This document shows, piece by piece, positions 29,030 to 36,805 of a stretch of 64,000 nt of DNA (positions are counted from its first letter, which is position 1; the number at the start of each line of letters is the position of its first letter). The stretch is from Fibrobacter succinogenes. Lineage in GTDB: Bacteria > Fibrobacterota > Fibrobacteria > Fibrobacterales > Fibrobacteraceae. Location: assembly GCA_902799745.1 (NCBI GenBank), contig CADCBQ010000036.1, positions 1 through 64,000 on the forward strand, written 5' to 3'. The notes beneath the pieces are model-generated. The model was not told the origin of the DNA, did not search any database, and worked only from the letters and a program-made list of their open reading frames with translations. Both the position numbers and the translations under genes were made by a program.

Positions 29030-30574
29030 CTACATCTTTAGCCGATACCGTTGCCACGCAGAGATAACATACTCATGACCTCGATACTTATAGCTATAGG
29101 CATAATCAGCCATTTTGCTGTGCCGGACTTTCAAATTACGCTTGAAGTATGGGCAATCTAGAGCATCGGTATTATCACAGCCTCGTTTACGTAACTGACA
29201 TGTCAATATATGTTCAGCGAAACCGACCCGCCTCTTATCCAAACAATGAAGACATGCGTTGCAGCTCTTTTCAAAGAGCATCTTGGCAAACTTTTGGTCA
29301 TAAGAAGGACCTCTCTGACCATACGAAATCGGAATCAAGATATAGTCTTCGACCTTATCCCAGATGGCAGACATTGCTTGATGAATCTGGTCTATGCGTC
29401 CTATACCGGGGCATTTCACCTCACCACTCTTATCTAGTATTATAAGTTCAAAGTACCGTAGCCCACCACTACACAAATCCTTATGCTGATGCTTAGCAAA
29501 ATTAAAGTAGCGAACCTCTTCGTCATCATCCCATATATTTCTAGACTCCCAAGGTTTCGAATTATACTCGTTATCCAAGGCGAACTGCACAGTACGTACA
29601 TCACCAAATCCATCTGCCTTCGTAGACAGCTTAAAGCAGAAATTAAACCTTATCTTTTCACCTTCCTTCTTGGTTTCAATGAAGAAGTCGGGTAAAAACG
29701 TATCCGTTGAGTTGTCAGATGGCACTTCCTTGCATAGTCTTGCTATATCGTAGTATCCGCTATCTCGATCCATACAACGATGACCTTCTATATACGGACA
29801 GTCCTCACGGCTACAGAGGATTTCATAGAAGAACTCCAAATTCAACGGATATCCACCACGTGCACACGCGCGATACATACTGACGAACTGGTTCTTCGCC
29901 TCTTGAAGACGTGTTTCACAGCGATAGTCGACCTTGGTCTTGCACTGGTCAAAGTTGAACATCCTAACAGATTCATTCCGTTCTGTCAAGCCATCTTCTA
30001 TGAATAGCGAAAAATCCGACTCCGTTTTAAGTTCAATTTCAACAATAGGTATACCGGAATCTCTTTTGCGCGGTTCCGAGAAGTGGCTAACGACGATTTC
30101 GATGTACACTTTTCGGCCATCATCAGCCGTCAACAGTATATCTGGGATAAAATCGCCATCCCTAACCTCACGCTCAATCTTCTTAAAATCCGGCAATAAC
30201 GACACGACTTCATAGCCCAAGACGTCGCCACAAGGCTTCTTCTTTCCATAAAGGCATTCCCCATAGTGGCAAATCTTTCCCTTGGCGATTTCCAAAAGGA
30301 AAGGTTCATTTGCGTCCATCCGTGCCTTATATGTCTCTATGAACTTGATTATACCCAGCTTGTGTAGGTAGGACTCATACGAACAGACTACATTCTTGCC
30401 ACCGACGTGCGCGAAATGCCATTCCTTGATCTTACCTCGCTTCGTCAGCATCGGATTGCCGCATTCGAGGCACGTAAACGAGTCGTTCCCATGTTCTTGT
30501 ACATAGGCATCAGAGACATTGTACACGTCTACTATACAGCCAGTTCTATCCTTTGCAAATCTTTGCCATGTCAT
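29030..30574 (-). CDS. CoiA-like zinc-finger nuclease protein
   Basis: This 514-residue protein begins with a CoiA-type N-terminus: CLECGNPMLTKRG then WHFAHVGG near residues 34-56, a probable zinc site. A PD-(D/E)XK-like core follows: FIPDILLTADDGRKVYIEIVVSH near 143-165. The second half is Cys-rich (CSREDCPYIEGHRC, CNACLHCLDKRR, CQLRKRGCD), suggesting more metal-binding loops. CoiA-like proteins are linked to DNA processing in competence, but here the gene lies inside a restriction block, 90 bases upstream of mod. A DNA-cutting defence role is inferred. Confidence 0.65.
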   Translation of the reverse strand: MTWQRFAKDRTGCIVDVYNVSDAYVQEHGNDSFTCLECGNPMLTKRGKIKEWHFAHVGGKNVVCSYESYLHKLGIIKFIETYKARMDANEPFLLEIAKGKICHYGECLYGKKKPCGDVLGYEVVSLLPDFKKIEREVRDGDFIPDILLTADDGRKVYIEIVVSHFSEPRKRDSGIPIVEIELKTESDFSLFIEDGLTERNESVRMFNFDQCKTKVDYRCETRLQEAKNQFVSMYRACARGGYPLNLEFFYEILCSREDCPYIEGHRCMDRDSGYYDIARLCKEVPSDNSTDTFLPDFFIETKKEGEKIRFNFCFKLSTKADGFGDVRTVQFALDNEYNSKPWESRNIWDDDEEVRYFNFAKHQHKDLCSGGLRYFELIILDKSGEVKCPGIGRIDQIHQAMSAIWDKVEDYILIPISYGQRGPSYDQKFAKMLFEKSCNACLHCLDKRRVGFAEHILTCQLRKRGCDNTDALDCPYFKRNLKVRHSKMADYAYSYKYRGHEYVISAWQRYRLKM

Positions 30575-30676
30575 ATCATAAAATATAACACTGTTAGGAT
30601 GTCACAAAGTGTCAAAATTGAACGAAAATTAATGGCGCTAGAGGGACCTCACCGTCCAAAGGGCATCAATAAGCCG

Positions 30677-31537
30677 CTAGTCGGGAATAAAAACGCCTAT
30701 TTTGTGCTGCTGTTTCTTAACAGCAGCCTTGAAATTAGGGTTGCCAGACATATCCGCCAAGCATTGAAGATGCGCTAGACGAACCACCAAAGGGAGAGCC
30801 TTGTACGACTCTAACGTAACATGGTCACAACCATACAAGATTGCATCCAGCACCTCTTGCTGGTCAGTGTAGTCATATATCGTCCGAGAGGCCATATCGG
30901 AGAACTCATACGACTTGAGCCGACCTACTTTACCATTCAATTCACTGGTACGGCGAATACGTTCTAAGATTACCGGCATACTCGGCGACGTCATTAGGGA
31001 TGCAGCCAGTTGACGGATTGAATCAAACATCTGTATTTCCGACTTCAATAATTCAACTTGTCTACGCAGCTTAACTTTGGCATCATCCAAGTACACCATC
31101 GCTGCCGTACAGTTGGCCTCATCATGCAAAGTGAATTTCAGCCCAAACTGATGCGCTAGATAATTGCGAATAGACAAGAGTTCAGCCAGTTCAGCCTCAC
31201 GATGTCGACGAATCTCTTCACGGACGGTTGCGTCAGCATCATCGTTAAAGCTGTATTTTAGCTGTAATTTGACACAATCTGTACCGTCGGCATCATCCTC
31301 CGTCTTCTCGCCATAGAATCCTTTTAGATAAACCTTGATGACCTTACCTAGAGTGTCTGTATTGGATTCCCACTTTGATTCTATCTTGGGTGGATTCTTG
31401 AGGTCATCCGGCGAATGGAACTCCACTTCGCGGTAAGCTTGTTCCACCAGATACTTCATACACCACTCAATGCGTTGGCAGAGGTGCAGTAGTTCACCCA
31501 GTACAGAATAGACTTCTTTAGCGGTAATAGGCATCAC
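30677..31537 (-). CDS. HEPN-type helical protein
   Basis: This is a 286-residue helical protein. The segment SIRNYLAHQFG near residues 127-137 holds the R-N-x3-H pattern typical of HEPN domains, many of which are RNases in toxin or abortive-infection systems. The region before it is helical, with a disordered acidic insert (KTEDDADGTD). The C-terminal 90 residues are helical and not recognised. It begins 6 bases after the upstream gene and lies in the same transcript as the restriction genes. RNase activity is an inference from the motif. Confidence 0.6.
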   Translation of the reverse strand: MMPITAKEVYSVLGELLHLCQRIEWCMKYLVEQAYREVEFHSPDDLKNPPKIESKWESNTDTLGKVIKVYLKGFYGEKTEDDADGTDCVKLQLKYSFNDDADATVREEIRRHREAELAELLSIRNYLAHQFGLKFTLHDEANCTAAMVYLDDAKVKLRRQVELLKSEIQMFDSIRQLAASLMTSPSMPVILERIRRTSELNGKVGRLKSYEFSDMASRTIYDYTDQQEVLDAILYGCDHVTLESYKALPLVVRLAHLQCLADMSGNPNFKAAVKKQQHKIGVFIPD

Positions 31538-31543
31538 TAAACC

Positions 31544-32437
31544 TCATCGTTCATCGGGATCAGACTTGTACTTCTTAGGAAAGTAATCCTTGCCTAACAG
31601 CCATAAGAACTTGTCTACCAGCTTAAAGCTGTACTTGGTAAGGCCATAATACTCACGGAACGCAACCATGACCTCATGGAATCTAGGGTATTGGCGCAAC
31701 TCATTTCGCTTAAAAGAATAGAACTCATCACGTTGCTGGAAGAAGCAAAGCATCTTCTCCACAAAGCTGTCATAAATTGGATAGAGATCCGGCTTATGGT
31801 GGCTGCAATACTTACTAGCAAAAGAATAGACACTTACTTCTTTATCATCAGCACGCTTAACTGTGCCCATATCATCTACAAGGGTCAAGTCGCCGTCATC
31901 CAATCGTCGGTCTACATCCAAACCAAGAATCTTTTCGGCAACTGGGTTAATGTCAATTATCCTAGTGCTATAGAAATCATTCAATACGGTTGACTTAAGC
32001 AGAACATCCTTTATATCTGTGTTATGAGGACAAAGATCAAACAGTTTGTCAAGTGCGTCTTCCTGGTTCTGGTAGTCATCCATACCCTTCCATTGTTCAA
32101 TGTAGCGTTCAAGTTCATCGCCATTAGGTCTAGGAATGTCAAACACGAACTCGCGAAACCGTCGAAGATTCTTCACATAACCGTTCACATTACGTTCAAC
32201 ATCACCCTTGGAATGCTGTTCAAGCAACCTTCTAAGCTCCTTCTTAGCTCGTTTAGTGAAGTCAGATGAGGTTACAACAGACCAAAACAGCGTACGTCCA
32301 CCCTGCCTCCACAGATAGAACGAATCGTAGCACACTGTGTTTATGGTGCTGGCAGTAAAGTTTTCAAGTTCAAGGAATCGACGAAATTCCTTCTGCAAAT
32401 CCTTTACATTTAACTCTTGAGCCAGCCTCACATTCAT
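31544..32437 (-). CDS. Unknown protein of the defence block
   Basis: This is a 297-residue soluble protein from ATG 32437, with GAGGTG 5 bases upstream. The first 120 residues are helical and look like a SAM-like or core-binding fold (LQKEFRRFLELENFTASTINTV). Near residue 210 lies SFASKYCSHHKPDLYPIYDSFVEKML, a motif type seen in uncharacterised bacterial proteins. No catalytic motif was identified. It is probably the first gene of the main defence transcript, with the HEPN-type gene 6 bases downstream. Confidence 0.6.
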   Translation of the reverse strand: MNVRLAQELNVKDLQKEFRRFLELENFTASTINTVCYDSFYLWRQGGRTLFWSVVTSSDFTKRAKKELRRLLEQHSKGDVERNVNGYVKNLRRFREFVFDIPRPNGDELERYIEQWKGMDDYQNQEDALDKLFDLCPHNTDIKDVLLKSTVLNDFYSTRIIDINPVAEKILGLDVDRRLDDGDLTLVDDMGTVKRADDKEVSVYSFASKYCSHHKPDLYPIYDSFVEKMLCFFQQRDEFYSFKRNELRQYPRFHEVMVAFREYYGLTKYSFKLVDKFLWLLGKDYFPKKYKSDPDER

Positions 32438-32520
32438 ATAGCACCTCACCACTACGTACTAGTATAATATAGTATTCGATGGAACTAATTGCGACGACAT
32501 AACCAGCAAGTGACAGAAAC

Positions 32521-32543
32521 GCCCAGCGCATTACACGCTGGGC
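32521..32543 (-). terminator. Hairpin after the 113-residue gene
   Basis: GCCCAGCG and CGCTGGGC form a perfect 8-bp stem. On the minus strand it is followed by GTTTCTGT, a weak T-run. It separates the first small gene from the rest of the defence block, whose own promoter may lie at the TATATTATACT stretch near 32460-32470 (minus strand). Confidence 0.6.
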
Positions 32544-32570
32544 ATCGCCATATAGCACAGTACCAGTTCG

Positions 32571-32912
32571 CTACGGCAAATAAATATAAGGGTCTATGGG
32601 CAGCTTATACTTCTGAATATAGCAGCAATGCCAGTTGAAATCCCAGCCGATAGCCGCTGCACGATTCAGATATCGGCATATCGTAGACGCATTGTCCGGT
32701 TCACTCGCCAACCGACTTCGAAGCATCTTGACGGCGATATCAAGCTGGTTATTGACGCCATCGACTTCGATACCGAACTCGCGATAGATGTCGTCAACAA
32801 ACGTCTTGACTCGATTCGCTTCCTCTTCCAGTAGGAATCTCTCTCGAATCACCTTATCGTTTATCGGTTCACAGTCGTCATTGTACATGTACACTATCAT
32901 AGAGTACCCCAT
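32571..32912 (-). CDS. Hypothetical small element protein
   Basis: This is a 113-residue protein with a helical middle (LLEEEANRVKTFVDDIYREFG) and a C-terminus rich in Trp, Cys and Tyr (WDFNWHCCYIQKYKLP). No family is recognised. The start may be ATG 32912 or four codons later (32900), and neither has a strong SD. A hairpin terminator follows, so it may be a separate transcript at the head of the defence block, for example a regulator. Confidence 0.5.
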   Translation of the reverse strand: MGYSMIVYMYNDDCEPINDKVIRERFLLEEEANRVKTFVDDIYREFGIEVDGVNNQLDIAVKMLRSRLASEPDNASTICRYLNRAAAIGWDFNWHCCYIQKYKLPIDPYIYLP

Positions 32913-33055
32913 TTAGGACATATATAGTTTATCAGTTCTGGTACAAAAACAAGCCGAAATCGGCTAAATTCGCTCGATTTGCAATTCAAATTGTTTCCTG
33001 TTAAATTTTGGGCATTCAATCGGGTGCTGGATGCACCCTCAAAAAAGGACAATCT

Positions 33056-34150
33056 ATGATTGTAGTATCAGTAAAGGACGCAAGCGGGAATTTCTTCAAA
33101 CCGATGCCGTTCAAGATTCTGCCCAAAGATATCGACGCTCTGGTTGACGGAAAGACGTTTAGTAGCGATACCGAAGTCGTAAAGAACGCAATTACGGAAC
33201 ATATCGGCAGCCGACTGGGGAAACCCATATTTGAAGACGGACTATCGCCGATGGCGGTTAGCGACAGCAACAACACAAATCTACTCAGCGACGTAAATGG
33301 CCTTGTAAACAGAATAAACAAATGTGTACGCTACATGCGAGACGCTTACTTTAATCAAAGGTACGATGGCGCATTCGGCGCAATATACGACATCGGATCC
33401 AACAAACTGGAAGTTTGCACTGCGACACAACTACAAGATTACCTAAACGGAACTGATGAGCGAGCAACCGACTGCGACAAGCAAGTCGATCGTAATTCAG
33501 GCTCTATTACCGACTTCAAGGCTCTTACCAGTACGCGCAAGCTATTAAAAGCCATCGGTGGCAAGCTATACTACGACGGACCGGATTTCAAGTTCGAGTC
33601 CAACCGCCATCAATCCCCAGCGGACTCGTACATCATAACGTTGGCTAAGCTATACCTTATGAAGGTGATTATACCAAACGTATTGCTTGCAAAGAAATTC
33701 GGCTGGTTCACAGAAGGTCCACTAGCATTGAAGGCTTTGAATTATTGTATGGTCACTGGGAAATGCAAAAGGGCCATAGAAACATGGGATAAATACGCAC
33801 ACGATAACGACGCGTCGAGACCAATTATCGAACTATACAACCTATACGCCACCAACATCAAACGAGACGGAACCGAAGTCGAAAAGGGCCGACAATGGTA
33901 TTTCGACAAGTTCGTCAACCTTAAATGCAAAGACAACAAGACCAAATTCCGTAAGGGCAAGACCCAAGATGCGGTAGCTGAGCTACTGGCAAGAATGGAT
34001 TCCGAATCAGAGCTAAAGACCGCATCCCATCGAGAACTCATGAAGATGGGAATATCCAACCTGACCGCAAGACAGTTCATGAAAGCCAGACGAATCAAAA
34101 AAGGGGACTCCCATGAAAAGAACGACGACGGCACACATAACCAAGAATAA
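33056..34150 (+). CDS. Unknown protein beside the iteron array, candidate replication protein
   Basis: This 364-residue protein starts at ATG 33056, with AAAGGA upstream; an in-frame start 16 codons earlier is less good. It begins MIVVSVKDASGNFFKPMPFKILP and has a basic C-terminus (KARRIKKGD). No winged-helix initiator, primase or helicase motif is recognised. Its end is about 170 bases from a set of 22-bp iterons, the usual place of a plasmid initiator gene, and this is the only reason to suggest a replication role. The last 38 bases overlap a 48-codon ORF. Confidence 0.55.
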   Translation: MIVVSVKDASGNFFKPMPFKILPKDIDALVDGKTFSSDTEVVKNAITEHIGSRLGKPIFEDGLSPMAVSDSNNTNLLSDVNGLVNRINKCVRYMRDAYFNQRYDGAFGAIYDIGSNKLEVCTATQLQDYLNGTDERATDCDKQVDRNSGSITDFKALTSTRKLLKAIGGKLYYDGPDFKFESNRHQSPADSYIITLAKLYLMKVIIPNVLLAKKFGWFTEGPLALKALNYCMVTGKCKRAIETWDKYAHDNDASRPIIELYNLYATNIKRDGTEVEKGRQWYFDKFVNLKCKDNKTKFRKGKTQDAVAELLARMDSESELKTASHRELMKMGISNLTARQFMKARRIKKGDSHEKNDDGTHNQE

Positions 34151-34259
34151 TCACCAGAAGGTATCCGTTCCTAGACCAGCGTCGAAGGCGGCTACTCCAG
34201 CAGCACAAGCATGGATGGTACAATGGAGAATATTCAGAGACATGGTTGCCACCTTCTAG
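34113..34259 (+). CDS. Candidate 48-residue basic protein
   Basis: AAGGGGACTCCC precedes ATG 34113. The ORF overlaps the end of the upstream gene by 38 bases in another frame and stops 8 bases before a strong terminator. The product is basic with an Ala/Pro-rich middle and ends WMVQWRIFRDMVATF. Its location as the last gene before the terminator supports it. The function is unknown. Confidence 0.45.
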   Translation: MKRTTTAHITKNNHQKVSVPRPASKAATPAAQAWMVQWRIFRDMVATF

Positions 34260-34267
34260 GTAGACTC

Positions 34268-34294
34268 GCCACCGGATCATTCCGGTGGCTTTTT
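34268..34294 (+). terminator. Intrinsic terminator
   Basis: GCCACCGGA and TCCGGTGGC form a perfect 9-bp stem with a 4-base loop, followed by TTTTT. Confidence 0.92.
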
Positions 34295-34320
34295 GTTATA
34301 CACTGGCTAACCCAAATAGC

Positions 34321-34449
34321 GTGTCAAGATATCTTCGTGAGCGTGTCAGTTTTTCTTCGCATGTGTCAATAATCATTCGTGTGCGTGTCGGTTATGCTTC
34401 GTGCGATGTGTCAAGAAACCTTCGTGCATGTGTCGGGATTCTTTCGTGA
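34321..34449. repeat. Six iterons of about 22 bp (origin-like)
   Basis: GTGTC starts recur at 34321, 34343, 34363, 34385, 34408 and 34430, each followed after 8 or 9 bases by TTCGTG or a close match. Spacing is 22, 20, 22, 23 and 22 bp, about two helical turns. This is how initiator-binding iterons of plasmids look. Confidence 0.75.
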
Positions 34450-34454
34450 CAATA

Positions 34455-34521
34455 TACAAGGAATAACATACAAGGAATAATGAATACAAGGATTATTTAT
34501 TCAAGGAATACCATTCAAGGG
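34455..34521. repeat. Five CAAGG repeats at about 15-bp period
   Basis: CAAGG starts at 34457, 34471, 34487, 34502 and 34516, mostly within TACAAGGAATA. The array is A/T-rich and follows the iterons directly, as a duplex-unwinding region or second binding array would. Confidence 0.65.
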
Positions 34522-34556
34522 ATTTGGGGTCTCGCTTCGCTCGACCAACCCAAATC
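34521..34556. repeat. Large hairpin beside the iterons
   Basis: GATTTGGG pairs with CCCAAATC, with an inner GGTC/GACC stem and a CGCTTCGC centre. Further perfect hairpins follow: GGTACAGC-TAC-GCTGTACC (34662-34680), GACCGC-ATA-GCGGTC (34853-34867) and GCCGC-TAC-GCGGC (34923-34935). Confidence 0.55.
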
Positions 34557-34733
34557 GGCGCTACGCTTAAAGGGGATAAAGGGTTTATTCACCGTAGTCG
34601 AAGTAAACCTACCTTGATTAAACCCATCTTACCAGAATACCGCTATATCATCCTTGATACTGGTACAGCTACGCTGTACCTTATCACTCTTGATTAGTAC
34701 TCTTTAAGTGTACATAACCATATTCAACTAAAT

Positions 34734-34855
34734 CTTGCTTATAATGAATCAGAAATACTTCTTTGTGGCTTATAATGATATAGAAGGACTATATGTCGCT
34801 TATAAAGAAGTAGAATGACTACAATGTCGCTTATGACGAAGTCGAAGGACAAGAC
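34734..34855. repeat. Four direct repeats of about 30 bp
   Basis: Units start near 34734, 34764, 34794 and 34825. Each carries GCTTAT followed by a GAA/TAGAA-type segment, for example TGTCGCTTATAAAGAAGTAG. This is the third repeat family in the 640-bp non-coding origin-like region, perhaps a partition or copy-control site. Confidence 0.6.
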
Positions 34856-34936
34856 CGCATAGCGGTCCAGTCGCTTAACCGACATCGAAGAATGACTCTG
34901 ACCGAGAAACCCTTGACTACATGCCGCTACGCGGCG

Positions 34937-35356
34937 TTATATCAAACTAGCCTCACACGTGTCACTAGCTGATCCTAACAGCGCCGTCCACTTGTCACTA
35001 TCGACTTCGAAGCCCTCGACTATAATAGGTGCACGCTCACCCATATAAGGTAGGCCACGAATGACTGAATCATCCCAATAATTGACGGCATCGGCATAGA
35101 TTTCGCTCGGAGGCGCCGACGGATAGTCCTTACGCATTTCATCCATGATTAGCCGCACACAGAGCGTTTCTGAGTACACGGCGACGGTCCGTCCTTGGCG
35201 ACTTGCTGTACCGATCATAGCAGCTTCATATCCGTGCAGAAGCACGATATCGCCGCCGTCGTCCAAATCACGCTCTCGCGCCTCTATAATCCGTTCTTGA
35301 ACGATAGGCGGCAAGGATTTGATGTATTCGTCATTCTGTGTTAGTTGGTCTTTCAT
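34937..35356 (-). CDS. Hypothetical element protein next to the repeat region
   Basis: This is a 139-residue acidic protein with no recognised motif. It contains QERIIEARERDLDDGGDIVLLHGYEAA, a small acidic helix-turn pattern, and ends without a membrane segment. ATG 35356 lacks a clear SD. It is transcribed toward the repeat array and away from the integrase promoter. A role in replication control or partition is possible from position only. Confidence 0.55.
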   Translation of the reverse strand: MKDQLTQNDEYIKSLPPIVQERIIEARERDLDDGGDIVLLHGYEAAMIGTASRQGRTVAVYSETLCVRLIMDEMRKDYPSAPPSEIYADAVNYWDDSVIRGLPYMGERAPIIVEGFEVDSDKWTALLGSASDTCEASLI

Positions 35357-35423
35357 TGGAATTCGACATTATCTATACCTTCCAGCAGTTTATAGTCTCC
35401 ATTTTTTGCCAATCGGCCAAATG

Positions 35424-35452
35424 TTGCCAAGAAACGCCGTCTTTGCTATATT
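35424..35452 (+). promoter_or_regulatory. Promoter of the first integrase gene
   Basis: TTGCCA (35424-35429) and TATATT (35447-35452) are 17 bases apart. Overlapping TTGCCAA copies and an inverted repeat CTACGA-CA-TCGTAG (35466-35479) just downstream are possible operator sites. Confidence 0.6.
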
Positions 35453-35523
35453 TCCCTTAAATACACTACGACATCGTAGATATACACGATTTTAACCATT
35501 CCGTCACAATAGGAGGCGCAGCT

Positions 35524-35541
35524 ATGCAGTTACTAAAATAA
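35524..35541 (+). CDS. Five-codon minigene upstream of the integrase
   Basis: AGGAGG is followed after 7 bases by ATG-CAG-TTA-CTA-AAA-TAA, and the stop overlaps the AAAGGAG site of the integrase. A tiny ORF with such a strong ribosome-binding site could tune translation of the integrase. Confidence 0.35.
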   Translation: MQLLK

Positions 35542-35553
35542 AGGAGTAATCCT

Positions 35554-36774
35554 ATGAAAGACATAGTAACTGATAACGCTCGCGAATGGTGGATGTCTGC
35601 GAAGTCTAAAGGCGCAGACTACCTTAGAATCATCAAGCCAAGCCGCTATTACGCCATAGAAGCTTGTAAGTACGGCGTCAAAGCTCGTATTGCCCAAAAA
35701 TCACTCGGAACATCAGACGAAAAAGTCGCACGCAGTGTATACAGCGACCTTCTCACGACATTGGATTCCGTCGATCCCGAAGTAAACATCGAGAAGTACA
35801 TCCTCCATAAATTACGGATGGCCGAATGCTGCCAAGGCAAGAAAGATTACGAGCGACTGTATCAGTCTCGTATCAAAACCGAAAAGACCAATGCCAGCCG
35901 ACTTAAGGCACACCTATTGCCTTTTTGCAAGCACTACCGCATCCGCGACATACGTGAACTATATCGCCGTGACAACGTCGGTAAATACCTAGAATACTTG
36001 CAAGAGACCGTCGCCGGTATCGACACCGCCAAAGCAATCGTAAAGACAACAAAGGCGTTCTTGCATTGGTATGACTTCAAGCAAGACACGCCTCTTGTCA
36101 ACCGCGATTTTATCAACGCGTACTCGCATTATGGCAAAAAACTCGGTTATAAGCAGCCCAAGCTCAAACCATCCCTAACCAGAGATCAGTGCAAGGATAT
36201 TCTAGCCACCAAAATCGTCGACATCGAACTTCGCGCCATAATCATCGCCCATCTGGTCGGAGGATTACGCGACGCAGAAATTCAAGGTCTCCGCTGGAAA
36301 GACCTAGACGCTGACGGAGGCTACATTAAAGTCATGGCAGCCAAGGGCGGTATACCCCGCTACGCGCAATTTCCCCAAATTATGCAAGAAGCCTTTAGCG
36401 ACATACAGCATCATCGTACAGAGCGACTATTCCCTAATGATTACGTCTTCTCGCAGTCGTCATACGATTCCAGAAACAGAAAGATCAAGTCATTTCTTCG
36501 TGCCGCCGTCGGTGCCGTCGGTAAAGATTATGGAAGCAACTGCCTTCGGCGTTCGGGATGCGACTGCATCGACGACCAAATTCCCGGTCTTGGCGGCCGA
36601 CAGCTCGGCCATGCGATCAACGACCGTACAACAGAGACGTACTACCATAACAAGCGCAATTTCAACGCAGTCAACCAATTCTGGAACGATTTGTGGGCTG
36701 AGGTCAAAAGCGAAGGAATCCACATGGTGTATCTTTCTGACGACCAATCTAATGTCGTCAACCTCAGCGCATAG
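35554..36774 (+). CDS. Tyrosine recombinase 1 (phage-type integrase)
   Basis: This 406-residue protein has an N-terminal arm-binding-like part, a core-binding domain (about residues 115-190) and a catalytic domain. Box I is GLRDAEIQGLRWKD (Arg near 238). Box II reads NCLRRSG near 329 with Asn where most family members have His. Then come GRQLGHAINDRTTETYYHN with the last His/Tyr set near 349-368. AAAGGAG lies 8 bases before ATG 35554. It is convergent with the second integrase. The unusual box II residue may be tolerated, as the first His varies in this family. Confidence 0.88.
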   Translation: MKDIVTDNAREWWMSAKSKGADYLRIIKPSRYYAIEACKYGVKARIAQKSLGTSDEKVARSVYSDLLTTLDSVDPEVNIEKYILHKLRMAECCQGKKDYERLYQSRIKTEKTNASRLKAHLLPFCKHYRIRDIRELYRRDNVGKYLEYLQETVAGIDTAKAIVKTTKAFLHWYDFKQDTPLVNRDFINAYSHYGKKLGYKQPKLKPSLTRDQCKDILATKIVDIELRAIIIAHLVGGLRDAEIQGLRWKDLDADGGYIKVMAAKGGIPRYAQFPQIMQEAFSDIQHHRTERLFPNDYVFSQSSYDSRNRKIKSFLRAAVGAVGKDYGSNCLRRSGCDCIDDQIPGLGGRQLGHAINDRTTETYYHNKRNFNAVNQFWNDLWAEVKSEGIHMVYLSDDQSNVVNLSA

Positions 36775-36778
36775 TAAA

Positions 36779-36798
36779 GGTGCCCCTAAGGGGGCACC
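36779..36798. terminator. Hairpin between the convergent integrase genes
   Basis: GGTGCCCC and GGGGCACC form a perfect 8-bp stem with a 4-base loop. T-runs are short on both sides, so termination may be partial. Confidence 0.55.
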
Positions 36799-36805
36799 AT
36801 ATCTC

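Noticed and set aside
34321..34855. Possible CRISPR array
   Set aside because: The repeats are short, degenerate and adjoin with no unique spacers of constant length, and no cas genes are present. Iterons fit better.
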